A stretch of DNA of 64,000 nucleotides from Bordetella ansorpii. Lineage in GTDB: Bacteria; Pseudomonadota; Gammaproteobacteria; Burkholderiales; Burkholderiaceae_B. The DNA is taken from NCBI RefSeq assembly GCF_900078705.1, contig NZ_FKIF01000009.1:1-64000 (forward strand), written 5' to 3'. How positions within the stretch are numbered: the stretch's first letter is position 1; each line of letters starts with the position of its first letter. A program made the translations under genes and the position numbers. The notes under the pieces are model-generated. The model was given only the letters and a program-made list of their open reading frames with translations. It searched no databases and was not told the DNA's origin. This document shows, in pieces, positions 26,824-35,169 of this stretch.

Positions 26824-26979
26824 TCAACTAGCACGAGTGCGATGGCACAGCACGCCAGAGCGCGTCGCAAAGATGCGCCGCCGCAGTGCGTACCGGCGCC
26901 ATGGTTTTGAAATGGGCGACGAGGCGCTCGACACCGCTTTGAGCACCTGCGCGAGCGCCTCCACGGGCTGTTGATTCAT
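26824..26979 (-). CDS. Small ORF coupled to the universal stress protein gene, possibly frameshifted
   Basis: A 51-codon frame beginning MNQQPVEALAQVLKAV. Its ATG overlaps the universal stress protein stop (ATGA at 26,976-26,979), which argues that it is or was a gene. After about codon 16 the encoded residues become Arg/Ser-rich. An alternative frame reads through VERLVAHFKTMAPVRTAAAH to its own stop, which looks more protein-like, so a small indel may have disrupted the gene. No family recognised. Confidence 0.4.
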   Translation of the reverse strand: MNQQPVEALAQVLKAVSSASSPISKPWRRYALRRRIFATRSGVLCHRTRAS

Positions 26980-27440
26980 GTGATCTCTTTTCTGCGCGAC
27001 TGGCGCACCAGCATCACGGGAACAGGTGCGATACGCGCCACCTGTTCCGCATCGCTTCCCAGCAGCAGCCGGTCCACCCCACGGCGTCCATGGGTGCCCA
27101 GGATGACCAGGTCGCAATCGTTCTCCTTGGCCTGCCGGGCAATTTGCTCTGATACCCGCTCTGCAGTGCTTTCAAGCAGTACTGTCTCTGTTGCAATTCC
27201 GTCCTGACGCAGCCGGTTTGCGGCCTCGTCCAACAAGGCATGCCCGGCTGCCAGGAAGTGAGGGCGGACGTCCTCGATGTAGACCTTGGGGCGCTCGAAA
27301 CCCGTGCTGTGCCGGGTCGGCTCGATGACATGCAGCAGGACCACGGTGGCGCCGTTCAGGCGTGCCATGTCCGCCGCATGATCGAGGGCCAGAAGGGATG
27401 TGGGACTGCCATCAAGCGGCACCAGAAATCGTGAATACAT
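26976..27440 (-). CDS. Universal stress protein (UspA family)
   Basis: A 154-residue single-domain Usp protein. N-terminus MYSRFLVPLDGSPTSLLALD and the ATP-binding signature GTHGRRGVDRLLLGSDAEQV (pattern G-2x-G-9x-G-S) are both intact, indicating the nucleotide-binding subclass. It lies 59 bases downstream of the acetoacetyl-CoA reductase gene in a leftward accessory module. Usp proteins aid survival under stress; how this one connects to the PHB-like enzymes is inference. Confidence 0.92.
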   Translation of the reverse strand: MYSRFLVPLDGSPTSLLALDHAADMARLNGATVVLLHVIEPTRHSTGFERPKVYIEDVRPHFLAAGHALLDEAANRLRQDGIATETVLLESTAERVSEQIARQAKENDCDLVILGTHGRRGVDRLLLGSDAEQVARIAPVPVMLVRQSRRKEIT

Positions 27441-27499
27441 GGAACTCCTCCAAGAGCTGCGGATTGCCGCGTCGGAAGTCAGCCGCTCGCGCAGTGGGC

Positions 27500-28246
27500 T
27501 CAAGACATGTGCTGACCGCCGTTCATCGCCACGTTGCTGCCGGTCATGAAGGCGGCGGCTTCGCTGGCGATGAAGGCGACAAGAGCTGCAATCTCGGCCG
27601 GCTGGCCGAGACGGCCAACCGGAATCGCATCGATGATCTTCTGGCGCATGTCCTCTCGCACCGCCATCACCATCTCGGTGGCCAGATAGCCCGGCGAGAC
27701 GGTGTTGACCGTCACGCCCTTGCGCGCCACCTCCTGTGCGAGCGCCTTGGTGAATCCATGTACCCCGGCCTTGGCCGCCGAATAATTGGTCTGCCCGAAC
27801 TGGCCCTTGCTGCCGTTGATCGAAGAGATGTTGACGATGCGGCCCCAGCCGCGCTCGGCCATCGGGTCGATGAACGGCTTGGTGACGTTGAACATGGAGT
27901 CCAGGTTGGTGCGCAGTACGGCATCCCAACCGGCCTTGTCGAGCTTGCGCAGCGTTGCATCGCGGGTGATGCCGGCGTTGTTCACCAGGATGTCGATCCG
28001 ATGACCGTCGGCGTGGATGCGCCGCGCCAGTTCCTGCGTTGATTCGTAGTCCGATACATCCACCCCGTAGGCGGCAAATGAGTAGCCCTGTGTCGCTTGC
28101 GCTTGCTGCCACTGGCCAATCGTGGTGTTGCCGGGGGTATGCGTGACGATCACGCGGTGGCCGGCATCGTGCAGGGCACGGGCGATCGCAGCGCCCAACC
28201 CCCGGTTGCCTCCCGTCACGAGCGCCGTCCGTTGCGTCGTATTCAT
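27500..28246 (-). CDS. phbB: Acetoacetyl-CoA reductase-like SDR (PhbB/PhaB type)
   Basis: SDR enzyme of 248 residues closely fitting NADPH-dependent acetoacetyl-CoA reductase, which makes (R)-3-hydroxybutyryl-CoA for polyhydroxybutyrate synthesis. Motifs are TGGNRGLG near residue 12, NNAGITRDATLRKL, Ser in NISSINGSKGQFGQTNYSAAK (catalytic Tyr/Lys in YSAAK) and VSPGYLATEMV. The GQFGQTNYSAAKAG block is strongly PhaB-like. It follows a phasin-like gene by 10 bases. No PHB synthase gene is in view, so precursor supply to a chromosomal synthase is the likely role. Confidence 0.85.
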   Translation of the reverse strand: MNTTQRTALVTGGNRGLGAAIARALHDAGHRVIVTHTPGNTTIGQWQQAQATQGYSFAAYGVDVSDYESTQELARRIHADGHRIDILVNNAGITRDATLRKLDKAGWDAVLRTNLDSMFNVTKPFIDPMAERGWGRIVNISSINGSKGQFGQTNYSAAKAGVHGFTKALAQEVARKGVTVNTVSPGYLATEMVMAVREDMRQKIIDAIPVGRLGQPAEIAALVAFIASEAAAFMTGSNVAMNGGQHMS

Positions 28247-28256
28247 TGCCGTCCCC

Positions 28257-28598
28257 TCATTTCTTGGTCTTGCCCTGGGGTACGGCGCTTGGGGCGGTCC
28301 AGGGCTGCGCCAAGCGCTGGCAAAGCTGCGTGAAAGAGGCTGCGTCGCCACTGGCGCCGAATGCCTCGGAGACAGATTCCTGCCAAGTCGTGAGCGCTTG
28401 GCGCAGACCATTGGCAAAGGCCGCCTGGCTTTGGGCTGCTACTTGCCCGACCGCTTGGGCATCGCCCATGCGGCCTTGGCACAGGCGCCAGAACACCTCG
28501 GACGGCAAGGTCGCGAGCGCCTGCCAGTCGGCTGCCTGTTGGAGGCCCTGGATGCGCGAGGTGGTCTCCAGCACGCCGCCAGCGCTGAGCTGTTGCAT
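28257..28598 (-). CDS. Phasin-like small helical protein
   Basis: A 113-residue, Ala/Gln-rich helical protein (AQAVGQVAAQSQAAFANGLR), amphipathic like PHA-granule phasins but shorter than typical PhaP (about 180-190 residues). It is the first gene of the leftward module, just before a PhbB-like reductase gene, which is the main reason for the call. No signature motif is present, so the assignment rests on composition and context. Confidence 0.55.
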   Translation of the reverse strand: MQQLSAGGVLETTSRIQGLQQAADWQALATLPSEVFWRLCQGRMGDAQAVGQVAAQSQAAFANGLRQALTTWQESVSEAFGASGDAASFTQLCQRLAQPWTAPSAVPQGKTKK

Positions 28599-29080
28599 GG
28601 CTTAACAGAACCGACAGGGGCTCTGTCAATTTGATGACGACGGCAGGGAAACGGTGACCGTGATAAAGCGATTTCGTTTTCTTCACCACTTCATTCTACC
28701 GCTGCCTCGCCATCAAATTGACAGAGCCTTGCTGGGGTGTGCATTTCAGAAATTTCTGATCTAAGCGACCTGCGCCCCTTTCCTAGTTCGCGAATTTTAT
28801 GACAGCACCCCAGAGATTTTTCGATGTGCGATTGCACAATGAGCTTGACCTCGTTCGCTGGCACCTCCGTAGATACCCTGTGTTGTATCGATTCTGTGTG
28901 ACGGTTGTGCTGACCTGCGTCCTTCGGTTTGTGCCTGGCAGAAGGCGGCGCCCAAACGCAGGAAGCATCTGGCCGTTTAACGCAGGATGCTTGGGCCGAA
29001 TTGCGACAGATGACGATCCCGCAGCAGCTCACCTGTAAATGCATTGCTGCAAAGCAGCAATAAAGGCTCATTTCTGCCGA
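28599..29080. other. Intergenic region between the leftward module and the phenol operon
   Basis: About 480 bases without a convincing gene (two open frames at 28,691-29,086 and 28,799-29,038 oppose each other and look random). It contains an 18-bp inverted repeat pair, a 14-bp perfect palindrome at 28,746-28,759 (TCAGAAATTTCTGA) and a paired AAGCATC/GATGCTT at 28,963-28,992. A hairpin ATTGCTGC/GCAGCAAT lies at 29,043-29,061. DmpR enhancer sites should lie here; no sequence fits the known XylR/DmpR type cleanly. Confidence 0.5.
28619..28728. repeat. 110-bp MITE-like unit with perfect 18-bp inverted ends
   Basis: GGCTCTGTCAATTTGATG at 28,619-28,636 is exactly inverted at 28,711-28,728. The inner flanks continue the symmetry imperfectly (GACGGCAG against the complement of CTGCCTCGC). 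The 74-base interior encodes nothing. It sits exactly between the leftward module and the phenol operon. Confidence 0.6.
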
Positions 29081-29095
29081 TGGCACGCGACTTGC
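29081..29095 (+). promoter_or_regulatory. Sigma54 (-24/-12) promoter of the phenol operon
   Basis: TGGCACGCGACTTGC: the GG at 29,082-29,083 and GC at 29,094-29,095 are separated by exactly 10 bases, and TGGCAC-N5-TTGC matches the RpoN consensus. It lies 37 bases upstream of the dmpK ATG and is the expected target of the sigma54-dependent activator DmpR encoded at 42,834. Confidence 0.85.
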
Positions 29096-29132
29096 TTTGA
29101 GATATCAAAACACAGAATCGGAGACACAGGCG

Positions 29133-29357
29133 ATGCACAAGCAAGCAGCCCTTGAGGCGGAACCCAGGTTCGATCCGAACCTCAGGTTTGTCAGCGTTAC
29201 CGCCATCAACACACAGGGATTCGTCCAGTTCGAATTTTCAGTCGGCACCCCCGAGCTCTGTGTCGAGCTCATGCTGCCTATTGCTGCGTTCGAAGAATTT
29301 TGCCTCGCGCAGAAGGTGACGCGATTGGATGCCTTCGGCGAGATTGTGCGGCATTGA
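29133..29357 (+). CDS. dmpK: Phenol hydroxylase assembly/activity factor DmpK
   Basis: Small soluble protein of 74 residues, the first gene of the phenol hydroxylase operon. The conserved core FDPNLRFVSVTAINTQGFVQ and ELCVELMLPIAAFEEFC identify DmpK/PhyK. In Pseudomonas CF600 DmpK is needed for an active oxygenase, probably for assembly with iron, but is not part of the final complex. Start taken at ATG 29,133 with GGAGA upstream; an in-frame upstream start at 29,097 would precede the expected sigma54 transcript start. Confidence 0.9.
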   Translation: MHKQAALEAEPRFDPNLRFVSVTAINTQGFVQFEFSVGTPELCVELMLPIAAFEEFCLAQKVTRLDAFGEIVRH

Positions 29358-29444
29358 TTTTCTTGTGAGCAGCGCCGAGCAGCCTGATGAAGCGCGCCTA
29401 GTCTGATCGCATCCCATCCCGGTTCACAACCACAGGAGCAGTTA

Positions 29445-30440
29445 ATGACCATCGATTTGAAGACGCGGGAAATCAAACCACTGCGTCACACCTACACGCA
29501 CGTGGCTCAATACATCGGAGCCGATAAAGCCGCTTCGCGCTATCAGGAAGGCACTGTAGGTGCTCAACCGGCAGCGAATTTTCATTACCGGCCCACGTGG
29601 GATCCCGAGCATGAACTGTTCGACACGTCGCGCACCGCGATCCAAATGAAGGACTGGTATGCGCTGAAAGACCCGCGTCAGTTCTACTACGCGTCGTGGA
29701 CGATGACCCGAGCGCGGCAGCAAGACGCGATGGAATCCAACTTCGAGTTTGTCGAGTCGCGCGGCATGATCGATCTCGTTTCCGATGAGGTTCGACAACA
29801 GGCGCTTTCCGTTCTCGTGCCTTTGCGCCACGCGGCCTGGGGCGCGAACATGAACAACTCCCAGATCTGTGCCTTGGGTTATGGCACGACCTTCACTGCG
29901 CCGGCTATGTTCCACGCAATGGACAATCTGGGTGTAGCGCAGTATCTCACACGACTGGCGCTGGTAATGTCCGGGCCCGATCTTCTTGACGAAGCCAAGC
30001 AAGCCTGGATGACGAGTCCCGATTGGCAACCGTTGCGTCGTTATGTGGAAAACACTCTGGTGCTGCAAGACCCGGTGGAACTGTTCGTCGCCCAAAATCT
30101 GGCGCTCGACGGTCTTCTTTATCCCATGATCTACGGCGCTTTCGTCGACGATTACATCGCACTCAACGGTGGTAGCGCAGTGGCAATGCTAACCACTTTC
30201 ATGCCCGCGTGGCATGACGAATCCAGTCGCTGGGTCGATGCGGTAGTGAAGACCATGGCGACGGAATCGGAGGATAACAAAGCGCTGCTCATTCACTGGT
30301 TGCGTACCTGGGAAGATCAGGCGGCGTCAGCGTTGTTGCCTGTCGCTGAAATGGCTTTGGCGGAAAACGGCCACGACGCCTTGGAAGAAGTAAGGCAGCG
30401 ACTTCGTGCCCGCGTTGCGAAGGCCGGGATTGTTCTGTAA
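29445..30440 (+). CDS. dmpL: Phenol 2-monooxygenase oxygenase beta subunit DmpL
   Basis: Beta subunit of the soluble diiron phenol hydroxylase, 331 residues, full length. It has the ferritin-like fold of the alpha subunit but no complete diiron ligand set, as normal for DmpL. Typical blocks are KDPRQFYYASWTMTRARQQD and AMFHAMDNLGVAQYLTRLAL. It forms the (LNO)2 oxygenase with DmpN and DmpO. An 87-base gap follows dmpK. Confidence 0.96.
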   Translation: MTIDLKTREIKPLRHTYTHVAQYIGADKAASRYQEGTVGAQPAANFHYRPTWDPEHELFDTSRTAIQMKDWYALKDPRQFYYASWTMTRARQQDAMESNFEFVESRGMIDLVSDEVRQQALSVLVPLRHAAWGANMNNSQICALGYGTTFTAPAMFHAMDNLGVAQYLTRLALVMSGPDLLDEAKQAWMTSPDWQPLRRYVENTLVLQDPVELFVAQNLALDGLLYPMIYGAFVDDYIALNGGSAVAMLTTFMPAWHDESSRWVDAVVKTMATESEDNKALLIHWLRTWEDQAASALLPVAEMALAENGHDALEEVRQRLRARVAKAGIVL

Positions 30441-30479
30441 CCGCTAATTTATATTCCTGACCGTCATAGAGGAATGTTC

Positions 30480-30749
30480 ATGTCTAACGTATTTATCGCG
30501 TTTCAGGCTAACGAGGAGTCTCGATCGGTGGTGGAGGCGATTCTCGCTGATAACCCTAATGCGGTCGCCACAGAGTCGCCTGGCATGGTGAAGATCGATG
30601 CGCCCGGGCATCTCACAATAAACCGTCGAAGCATCGAAGACAGGATCGGCATGAAGTTCGATCTCCAGCAAATCCACATCAACCTAATCACCTTGTCCGG
30701 ATATATCGACGAGGATGACGAACAGTTCACGCTGAGCTGGAAACACTGA
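30480..30749 (+). CDS. dmpM: Phenol hydroxylase regulatory (effector) protein DmpM
   Basis: Cofactor-free effector protein of the MmoB/DmpM family, 89 residues, which binds the oxygenase and is needed for turnover. Sequence begins MSNVFIAFQANEESRSVVEA and has the family DAPGHLTINRRSIEDRIG block. ATG 30,480 is preferred over 30,474 because a GAGG site lies about 7 bases before it. Confidence 0.95.
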   Translation: MSNVFIAFQANEESRSVVEAILADNPNAVATESPGMVKIDAPGHLTINRRSIEDRIGMKFDLQQIHINLITLSGYIDEDDEQFTLSWKH

Positions 30750-30771
30750 ACACGGCAAAGAGGAAATTGAA

Positions 30772-32331
30772 ATGGACACTTCTGTGCAGAAGAAGAAACT
30801 CGGTTTAAAGGATCGCTACGCAGCGATGACCCGCGGTCTTGGCTGGCAGACCAGCTACCAGCCGATGGAAAAAGTGTTTCCGTACGACAAGTACGAAAGC
30901 ATAAAGATCCACGATTGGGATAAATGGGAAGACCCCTTCCGCCTGACCATGGACGCCTACTGGAAATATCAGGGCGAGAAGGAAAAAAAGCTTTACGCCG
31001 TCATCGACGCTTTCGCGCAGAACAACGGGCAGTTGAGCATTTCCGACGCGCGCTATGTCAACGCACTCAAGGTGTTTATCCAGGGTGTGACACCGCTGGA
31101 GTATATGGCACACCGAGGTTTTGCCCACGTTGGTCGGCATTTTACGGGTGAAGGGGCGCGTGTTGCTTGCCAGATGCAGTCCATCGACGAGCTGCGTCAC
31201 TTCCAGACCGAAATGCATGCTCTCTCGCACTACAACAAGTATTTTAACGGCCTGCACAACTCCATCCATTGGTACGACCGGGTCTGGTATTTGTCGGTGC
31301 CCAAGTCATTTTTTGAAGACGCGGCCACCGGTGGACCGTTCGAGTTTCTTACCGCGGTGAGCTTTTCGTTCGAATATGTGTTGACCAACCTGCTGTTTGT
31401 CCCCTTCATGTCGGGTGCTGCTTACAACGGGGACATGTCGACGGTCACCTTCGGTTTTTCGGCGCAAAGTGACGAATCGCGCCACATGACACTCGGCATC
31501 GAATGCATCAAGTTCATGCTGGAACAGGATCCGGACAACGTGCCCATCGTGCAGCGCTGGATCGACAAGTGGTTCTGGCGCGGCTATCGGCTGTTGAGCA
31601 TCGTGGCCATGATGCAGGACTACATGCTGCCCAACCGGGTGATGAGCTGGCGCGAGAGCTGGGAGATGTACGTCGAGCAGAACGGCGGCGCGCTGTTCAA
31701 GGATCTGGCGCGTTACGGCATCCGCAAGCCCAAGGGCTGGGACCAGGCTTGCGAAGGCAAGGACCACATCAGCCATCAGACCTTCGCCGTGTTCTATAAC
31801 TATAACGCCGCGGCCCCCATCCACACCTGGGTTCCCACAGAAGAAGAAATGGGGTGGCTGTCGGAGAAGTACCCCGAGACGTTCGACAAGTATTACCGTC
31901 CGCGTTGGGACTACTGGCGCGAGCAGGCCGCCAAGGGCAACCGTTTCTACAACAAGACGCTGCCGATGCTCTGCACTACCTGCCAGATTCCGATGATATT
32001 CACCGAGCCTGGCGACGCAACCAAGATCTGCTATCGCGAGTCGGACTACCTCGGCGACAAGTATCACTTCTGCAGCGACCACTGCAAGGAGATTTTTGAC
32101 AACGAACCCGAGAAGTTCGTGCAGTCATGGCTTCCGCCGCAGCAAGTGTATCAAGGAAACTGTTTCAAGCCGGATGCCGATCCGACCAAGGAAGGTTTCG
32201 ATCCCTTGATGGCCTTGCTCGACTACTACAACCTGAATGTAGGCCGGGACAACTTCGATTTCGAGGGGTCGGAAGACCAAAAGAACTTTGCTGCCTGGCG
32301 TGGAGAGGTCTTGCAAGGAGAAGCCAAATGA
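30772..32331 (+). CDS. dmpN: Phenol 2-monooxygenase oxygenase alpha subunit DmpN
   Basis: Catalytic diiron subunit, 519 residues, hydroxylating phenol to catechol with O2. All six iron ligands are visible: Glu110 (PLEYMAHRG), Glu140 and His143 (DELRH), Glu201 (SFSFEYVLTN), Glu235 and His238 (DESRH). The C-terminal part carries the YHS-type Cys motif (MLCTTCQIPM ... YHFCSDHCKEIF) normal in DmpN. Stop overlaps the dmpO start (ATGA). Dimethylphenols or other methylphenols are plausible additional substrates, known for this family. Confidence 0.97.
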   Translation: MDTSVQKKKLGLKDRYAAMTRGLGWQTSYQPMEKVFPYDKYESIKIHDWDKWEDPFRLTMDAYWKYQGEKEKKLYAVIDAFAQNNGQLSISDARYVNALKVFIQGVTPLEYMAHRGFAHVGRHFTGEGARVACQMQSIDELRHFQTEMHALSHYNKYFNGLHNSIHWYDRVWYLSVPKSFFEDAATGGPFEFLTAVSFSFEYVLTNLLFVPFMSGAAYNGDMSTVTFGFSAQSDESRHMTLGIECIKFMLEQDPDNVPIVQRWIDKWFWRGYRLLSIVAMMQDYMLPNRVMSWRESWEMYVEQNGGALFKDLARYGIRKPKGWDQACEGKDHISHQTFAVFYNYNAAAPIHTWVPTEEEMGWLSEKYPETFDKYYRPRWDYWREQAAKGNRFYNKTLPMLCTTCQIPMIFTEPGDATKICYRESDYLGDKYHFCSDHCKEIFDNEPEKFVQSWLPPQQVYQGNCFKPDADPTKEGFDPLMALLDYYNLNVGRDNFDFEGSEDQKNFAAWRGEVLQGEAK

Positions 32332-32684
32332 GCGTTGTTGCCCTCAAACCCTACAAGTTCCCGGCACGAGACGCGCGCGAAAACTTTCCGGCGCCGTTGC
32401 TGTTTATCGGCTGGGAAGACCATCTGTTGTTTGCGGCACCTGTTGCCTTGCCCCTGCCGTCGGACACGTTGTTCGGTGCGCTGTGCACCCAGGTGTTGCC
32501 CGGCACTTATGGCTATCACCCCGATTTCTCAAAAATCGACTGGAGCCAGGTGCAGTGGTTTAAGTCCGGCCAGCCGTGGCATCCCGACCCAGCGAAGTCG
32601 CTGGCTGAAAACGGTCTGACGCACAAAGACGTGATCCGCTTTCGCACGCCTGGCTTGAACGGTCTGAGCGGTTCCTGCAATTGA
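32328..32684 (+). CDS. dmpO: Phenol 2-monooxygenase oxygenase gamma subunit DmpO
   Basis: Small oxygenase subunit of 118 residues. Features: MSVVALKPYKFPARDARENF at the start and the LPGTYGYHPDFSKIDW core conserved in DmpO/PhyO. Start overlaps dmpN by four bases. A 78-base gap separates it from dmpP. Completes the DmpLNO oxygenase. Confidence 0.95.
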   Translation: MSVVALKPYKFPARDARENFPAPLLFIGWEDHLLFAAPVALPLPSDTLFGALCTQVLPGTYGYHPDFSKIDWSQVQWFKSGQPWHPDPAKSLAENGLTHKDVIRFRTPGLNGLSGSCN

Positions 32685-32762
32685 GATTGCGTCATGGCAG
32701 CGCAATCACACTGCAGCCGAAGTTACAGGCCGCGGTGTGATTGGCCTCCGGCGATTTGAACA

Positions 32763-33827
32763 ATGACCTACCAACTCAACATTCAGCCCCTGGGTGCCAC
32801 CATTGAGGTGGAGGAAGGGCAAACTATACTCGACGCGGCCTTGCGCCAAGGCATTTACATTCCGCACGCGTGTGGTCACGGGCTATGTGGAACCTGCAAG
32901 GTGCAGGTGTGTGACGGAGAAGTCGATCTCGGCGATGCGAATCTCTTCGCGCTGATGGACTTCGAGCGCGAGGAGCGCAAGGCGTTGGCCTGCTGTGCCA
33001 CCTTGCTCGATGACACGACCATCGAGGCCGACATCGAGGAAGACCCGGACGCCGAAGTCATCCCGGTCGAGGATTTCAATGCCGAGGTGACACGCATCGA
33101 GCAACTCACACCGACGATCAAAGCCGTCTTCCTGAGACTCGATCAACCGATTCATTTTCAGGCGGGTCAGTACGTGCAACTTGAAATTCCCGAGTTGCGC
33201 CAGACACGGGCGTTTTCCATCGCCAATTCACCTGCGGACGTCGCAGCAACGGGAGAGATCGAGCTCAATATTCGCCGGGTTCCGGGAGGACAGGGCACGG
33301 GTTACATCCATGAACAACTGGCGGTGGGGAACATTCTGCACGTGACGGGTCCCTATGGCCGGTTTTTCGTGCGCAGGTCAGCCGACCAGCCCATGGTTTT
33401 CATGGCAGGTGGTTCAGGCCTGTCGAGCCCTCGGTCGATGATTCTCGACTTGTTGCAAAGCGGATGGAGCAAGCCTATCACTCTGGTCTATGGCCAGCGC
33501 AATGAGGCAGAACTGTATTACGACGACGAGTTCCGCGAGCTCAGCCAGCGGTATTCGAACTTCAGCTACGTGCCGGCGCTATCGGAAAAAGCAGAAGGTG
33601 CGACGCATCCCTTGGCGCAGGGTTTCGTTCACGAGGTCGCCAAGGCTCATTTCCAGAACAACTTTTCCGGCCACCAAGCCTATTTGTGCGGGCCGCCGGC
33701 GATGATCGACGCCTGCGTCACGACCCTGATCCAGGGCCGGTTGTTCGAACGCGACATCTATTTTGAGAAGTTCATTTCCGCAGCCGACGCCCAACAAGTA
33801 CGCAGTCCGCTTTTCAAGAGGGTGTGA
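32763..33827 (+). CDS. dmpP: Phenol hydroxylase reductase DmpP
   Basis: NADH-ferredoxin-type reductase, 354 residues, passing electrons from NADH through FAD and a 2Fe-2S cluster to the oxygenase. The plant-type ferredoxin domain has Cys37, Cys42, Cys45 (CGHGLCGTC) and Cys77 or 78. The FAD motif RAFSIANSP, the NAD motif MAGGSGLSSPRSM and the terminal YFEKF complete the architecture. Overlaps or abuts dmpQ. Confidence 0.97.
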   Translation: MTYQLNIQPLGATIEVEEGQTILDAALRQGIYIPHACGHGLCGTCKVQVCDGEVDLGDANLFALMDFEREERKALACCATLLDDTTIEADIEEDPDAEVIPVEDFNAEVTRIEQLTPTIKAVFLRLDQPIHFQAGQYVQLEIPELRQTRAFSIANSPADVAATGEIELNIRRVPGGQGTGYIHEQLAVGNILHVTGPYGRFFVRRSADQPMVFMAGGSGLSSPRSMILDLLQSGWSKPITLVYGQRNEAELYYDDEFRELSQRYSNFSYVPALSEKAEGATHPLAQGFVHEVAKAHFQNNFSGHQAYLCGPPAMIDACVTTLIQGRLFERDIYFEKFISAADAQQVRSPLFKRV

Positions 33828-33829
33828 TC

Positions 33830-34186
33830 GTGACTACTCAGGACGGGAAGGTCTACGTGACCGTCAAGCAGACCGGCGAGCGTTTCAGCTGCGCTCTCGG
33901 TGAGTCTCTGCTTGCCGGCATGGCACGCCTTGGGCGTCGCGGCATACCAGTTGGTTGCCTTAGCGGCGGGTGCGGGGTGTGTAAGGTCGCAGTGTGCAGA
34001 GGCAGCGTGCGCAAAACAGGAGCAATGAGCCGTGCGCACATTTCCGAGGCGGAAGAAGCGCAAGGTGTGGTGCTGGCGTGCCGGGTGGCGCCCACTGATG
34101 ATGTAGAACTGGAGGTGGTCGGCAAGATGCAAAAGCCCTTTTTCAAAGGGTTGAGCTTTCAGGTAGCCCAAGATTCAACGAAATAA
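33830..34186 (+). CDS. dmpQ: XylT/DmpQ-like 2Fe-2S ferredoxin
   Basis: Small ferredoxin of about 118 residues with the cluster motif GCLSGGCGVCKV and a further Cys in VLACRV. XylT/DmpQ proteins re-reduce the oxidised iron of inactivated catechol 2,3-dioxygenase, whose gene is next. GTG 33,830 is chosen since GAGGG lies 7 bases upstream; GTG 33,824, overlapping the dmpP stop, is the alternative. Confidence 0.92.
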   Translation: MTTQDGKVYVTVKQTGERFSCALGESLLAGMARLGRRGIPVGCLSGGCGVCKVAVCRGSVRKTGAMSRAHISEAEEAQGVVLACRVAPTDDVELEVVGKMQKPFFKGLSFQVAQDSTK

Positions 34187-34203
34187 GCCGAAGGAGATAG
34201 ACC

Positions 34204-35148
34204 ATGGGTGTGATGCGAATCGGCCATGCCAGTCTGAAAGTGATGGACATGGCGTTGGCAATCAAGCACTACGAAAACGTCCTGGGAATGAAAAGGACGA
34301 TGGAGGACGAACATGGAAACGTGTACCTCAAGTGCTGGGACGAATGGGACAAGTACTCCGTTATTCTGACGCCGTCCGATCAAGCAGGGCTCAACCATGT
34401 CGCCTACAAGGTTGAGCACGACGCCGACCTAGACGCGCTGCAAAAGCGTATCGAAGCCTATGGCTTCAAGACACAAATGCTCCCCGAAGGTACCCTTCCT
34501 TCGACCGGTCGTATGCTGCAGTTCAACCTGCCGAGCGGACATGAGATGCGTCTGTTTGCGACGAAGGAATATGTGGGCACCGGAGTCGGAACGACCAATC
34601 CTGACCCGTGGCCCGATGACGTCAAGGGGGCAGGCGCCCATTGGCTGGATCACTGCCTATTGATGTGTGAACTCAATCCGGAGACGGGCGTGAATCGGGT
34701 GGCGGAAAATACCCGGTTCATGAAGGAATGCCTGGACTTTTATCTGGCTGAGCAAGTTATGGTAGGTCCGGATAGTAGCATTCAGGCTGCAACGTGGATG
34801 TTCCGCACGTCCACGCCGCACGACATCGCTTTCGTAGGTGGGCCTCGCAATGGCTTGCACCACATTGCCTTCTTCCTCGACTCGTGGCATGACGTACTGA
34901 AATCGGCTGACGTCATGGCCAAGAACAAGGTCAAGATCGACGTGGCGCCGACTCGCCATGGGATTACCCGCGGGGAGACGATCTATTTCTTCGATCCAAG
35001 TGGGAATCGCAACGAGACCTTTGCCGGCCTGGGCTACCTCGCTCAACCTGATCGGCCTGTGACGACCTGGACGGAAGAGCATCTCGGCAGCGGCATCTTC
35101 TATCACACCGGTGAGTTGGTCCAGTCATTCACCGAGGTTTACACCTGA
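34204..35148 (+). CDS. dmpB: Catechol 2,3-dioxygenase
   Basis: Extradiol (meta-cleaving) dioxygenase of 314 residues converting catechol to 2-hydroxymuconic semialdehyde with Fe(II). Two vicinal-oxygen-chelate domains are present. Iron ligands by alignment to XylE are His150 (LDHCLLM), His220 (GLHHIAFFL) and Glu271 (SGNRNETF); the His-Glu spacing (51) equals that of XylE. Preceded by an AAGGAGATAG ribosome-binding site. Confidence 0.97.
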   Translation: MGVMRIGHASLKVMDMALAIKHYENVLGMKRTMEDEHGNVYLKCWDEWDKYSVILTPSDQAGLNHVAYKVEHDADLDALQKRIEAYGFKTQMLPEGTLPSTGRMLQFNLPSGHEMRLFATKEYVGTGVGTTNPDPWPDDVKGAGAHWLDHCLLMCELNPETGVNRVAENTRFMKECLDFYLAEQVMVGPDSSIQAATWMFRTSTPHDIAFVGGPRNGLHHIAFFLDSWHDVLKSADVMAKNKVKIDVAPTRHGITRGETIYFFDPSGNRNETFAGLGYLAQPDRPVTTWTEEHLGSGIFYHTGELVQSFTEVYT

Positions 35149-35169
35149 CTGCCACGCAGGAGATAGCAC

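Noticed and set aside
28832-28850. Possible DmpR enhancer (TTGCACAATGAGCTTGA)
   Set aside because: Only partial resemblance to XylR/DmpR sites and about 240 bases from the promoter; not strong enough to list as a site.
28691-29086. 131-codon minus-strand frame upstream of the phenol operon
   Set aside because: Covers the palindromes and hairpin of the regulatory region, is Cys/Ser/His-rich and resembles no protein; opposed by another random frame.
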